A stretch of 7,197 nucleotides of DNA from Compostibacter hankyongensis (lineage in GTDB: Bacteria > Bacteroidota > Bacteroidia > Chitinophagales > Chitinophagaceae): assembly GCF_039541075.1 (NCBI RefSeq), contig NZ_BAABFN010000018.1, forward strand, positions 1-7,197, read 5' to 3'. Below, in pieces: positions 6,901 to 7,197 of the stretch. Made by a program: the position numbers and the translations under genes. The notes beneath the pieces are model-generated. The model had not been told where the DNA came from and made no database searches. It saw nothing but the letters and a program-made list of their open reading frames with translations. Numbering within the stretch: position 1 is the first letter of the stretch; each line of letters begins with the position of its first letter.

Positions 6901-7197
6901 TGGCAACGGCGGCATCCTGTCCGCTGAATCCCGGTCCCGGGTCAGAGAACGGATCACTACCGTCTTGCCGATCACCACCCAGGAGAGCGGTTGGCCCTCC
7001 ATACAACGAGCCAGTGCCTCCTCCAACGTCGCGTTGCGGAGCTCCACCGTCACCCTGCGCGAAGGACGCATTAACGACTCGGTATAGGCAAACGTATAGC
7101 CGGTCTGATCCCGGATCTCCGAAAACACCTCCTCCAGGGAAGCATTTTTCTCCGACAGGCTGATCCGCTGTCCGGACACCCTGGCACTTGCATGCAG
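3985..7197 (-). CDS. SusC/RagA-type TonB-dependent outer-membrane transporter with N-terminal STN domain (5'-truncated by window edge)
   Basis: Glycan importer of the outer membrane, energised by TonB and working with the SusD lipoprotein encoded next. The frame stays open to the window edge. The first visible residues are LHASAR, which resemble the end of a signal peptide (A-S-A cleavage site), so the real start lies outside. The GTG at 7179 is internal. Numbering from the edge, residues about 12-83 form an STN domain (RISLSEKNASLEEVF; then VTVELRNATLEEAL and WVVIGKTVVIR). Residues about 102-172 are a carboxypeptidase-regulatory-like beta domain (SGRVTDSSGNPLSGVTI). A TonB-box-like segment, LVVIGYGTQKKSDVTGAI, spans about 181-198. 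The plug follows, with SIEVLKDASSTAIYGSRGSN and GVVMITTKRG. The rest, to residue 1070, is the 22-strand-type barrel, ending in the aromatic residue of LAGLKINF. Length is normal for the STN-bearing class. The STN domain implies signalling to a FecR-like anti-sigma factor. In the TonB-box segment, the usual acidic residues before VVV are replaced by N-Q. The family is certain; the substrate is unknown. Confidence 0.96.
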   Translation of the reverse strand: MHASARVSGQRISLSEKNASLEEVFSEIRDQTGYTFAYTESLMRPSRRVTVELRNATLEEALARCMEGQPLSWVVIGKTVVIRSLTRDRDSADRMPPLPQQPVSGRVTDSSGNPLSGVTIQVKGTSTGATTGADGNFQIDAPGGAVLVFSYVGYEKQEVVLNDQASLKIVLHPASTGLNQLVVIGYGTQKKSDVTGAIASLKGEDVGSQAIVNPVQALTGLAAGVQTLQNSGAPGASLSVRVRGDNSLLGGNEPLYVVDGFPYTGALNNLNPNDIQSIEVLKDASSTAIYGSRGSNGVVMITTKRGGPGKTAIEYNGYYGIQQVSKTLDLLDAKEFARLANLRATNDHIAPYFTEEQIKGFGKGTDWQKEIFRVASIQNHSLRISGGNDKSLFDLSGNYLNQEGIILGSKYTQGQLQANISHKISERWKLDFNGIFNRTVNNQLNSDNQERGLGVLSGALVAPPTLPVRNADGSYTNLRGYAFSPDILENPVAMALERKQSSATNGLLSNLILNGNITRDLEFHTSVGVQYNMTRGDFYSPTLFQQTANGSASITYAELMHIVNENLLTYTQQLGDDHKLVLLAGLTNEKISDQSANANSKGFSNNALGNNSLQSGTIPGTPVSGYSKYTLLSWLGRANYSYKDKYLLTASIRADGSSRFGSANKWGYFPSMAVAWKLSEEKFWAGLKNTISDFKLRGSWGETGNTAVSPYQSLSVLTGMPTVFDDNLYVGFAPDNVKPNPDLKWETTSQVDVGADLMLINGRIGLSVDYYRKMTRDLLASVPLPLSSGYASQSANIGSIRNAGMDVALDLQLMNRGKFKWDLGGTFTVNRNKVISLADGADIFGAGMGNNLPAMSLVRVGQPIGVFYGYVEDGLTADGDIKYKDIDGNGSITTADRQIIGNPNPKFIAGVNSHLSYGSFGLSFIVNSIQGNQILAYNLSSIANGFYFGENQLREVLNNYWTPEDPDPHARYPRISATTRYQGSDRFIKDGSYIRLQNVQLSYTLKGRRIAAIGINHAEIYLSAQNLFTITSYPLYSPDVNTQGSGISKGIDEMGYPNATTILAGLKINF

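Noticed and set aside
7177..7179. GTG as the start codon of the SusC-like protein
   Set aside because: The frame continues upstream to the window edge with LHASAR, which resembles the end of a signal peptide. Starting at the GTG would leave an outer-membrane protein without an export signal.

Overview
The window reads as part of a polysaccharide utilization locus (PUL) from a Bacteroidota genome. Everything recognisable lies on the minus strand, so it reads from right to left. The outer-membrane pair is of SusC/SusD type. SusC carries an extra N-terminal STN domain, the architecture typical of TonB-dependent transducers. That domain, the roughly balanced base composition, the A-rich leaders and the lack of strong Shine-Dalgarno sites suggest the Chitinophagaceae/Sphingobacteriia side of the phylum. 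The lineage is an inference from sequence style; no marker gene is present.

Layout in transcription order. (1) 7197-3985: a SusC-like TonB-dependent transporter, cut at its 5' end by the window edge. It has STN, carboxypeptidase-regulatory-like, plug and barrel regions. (2) 3984-3949: a 36-bp gap holding two small adjacent inverted repeats, the second overlapping the susD start codon. (3) 3948-2485: a complete SusD-like surface lipoprotein. (4) 2484-2439: a 46-bp gap ending in an A-rich leader. (5) 2438-135: a secreted 767-residue protein that looks like a glycoside hydrolase of the DUF6259 type (beta-sandwich, TIM-like barrel, C-terminal beta domain). (6) 134-1: a short 3' spacer with a weak hairpin and possible but unproven starts of a next gene.

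The likely joint role is as follows. The SusD lipoprotein captures a glycan at the cell surface and passes it to the SusC channel, which imports it using TonB energy. The periplasmic enzyme then trims the oligosaccharide. The STN domain predicts that substrate occupancy is reported to a FecR-like anti-sigma factor and an ECF sigma factor, whose genes would most likely lie beyond the right edge. The short gaps and the absence of any convincing terminator support one transcription unit that may continue past the left edge. The substrate cannot be told from this sequence.

I found no RNA gene, CRISPR array, insertion sequence, integrase or long repeat. The plus strand carries only antisense shadow frames. 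The least characterised element is the DUF6259-type enzyme, which has an unusual cluster of cysteines beside its putative catalytic acids.
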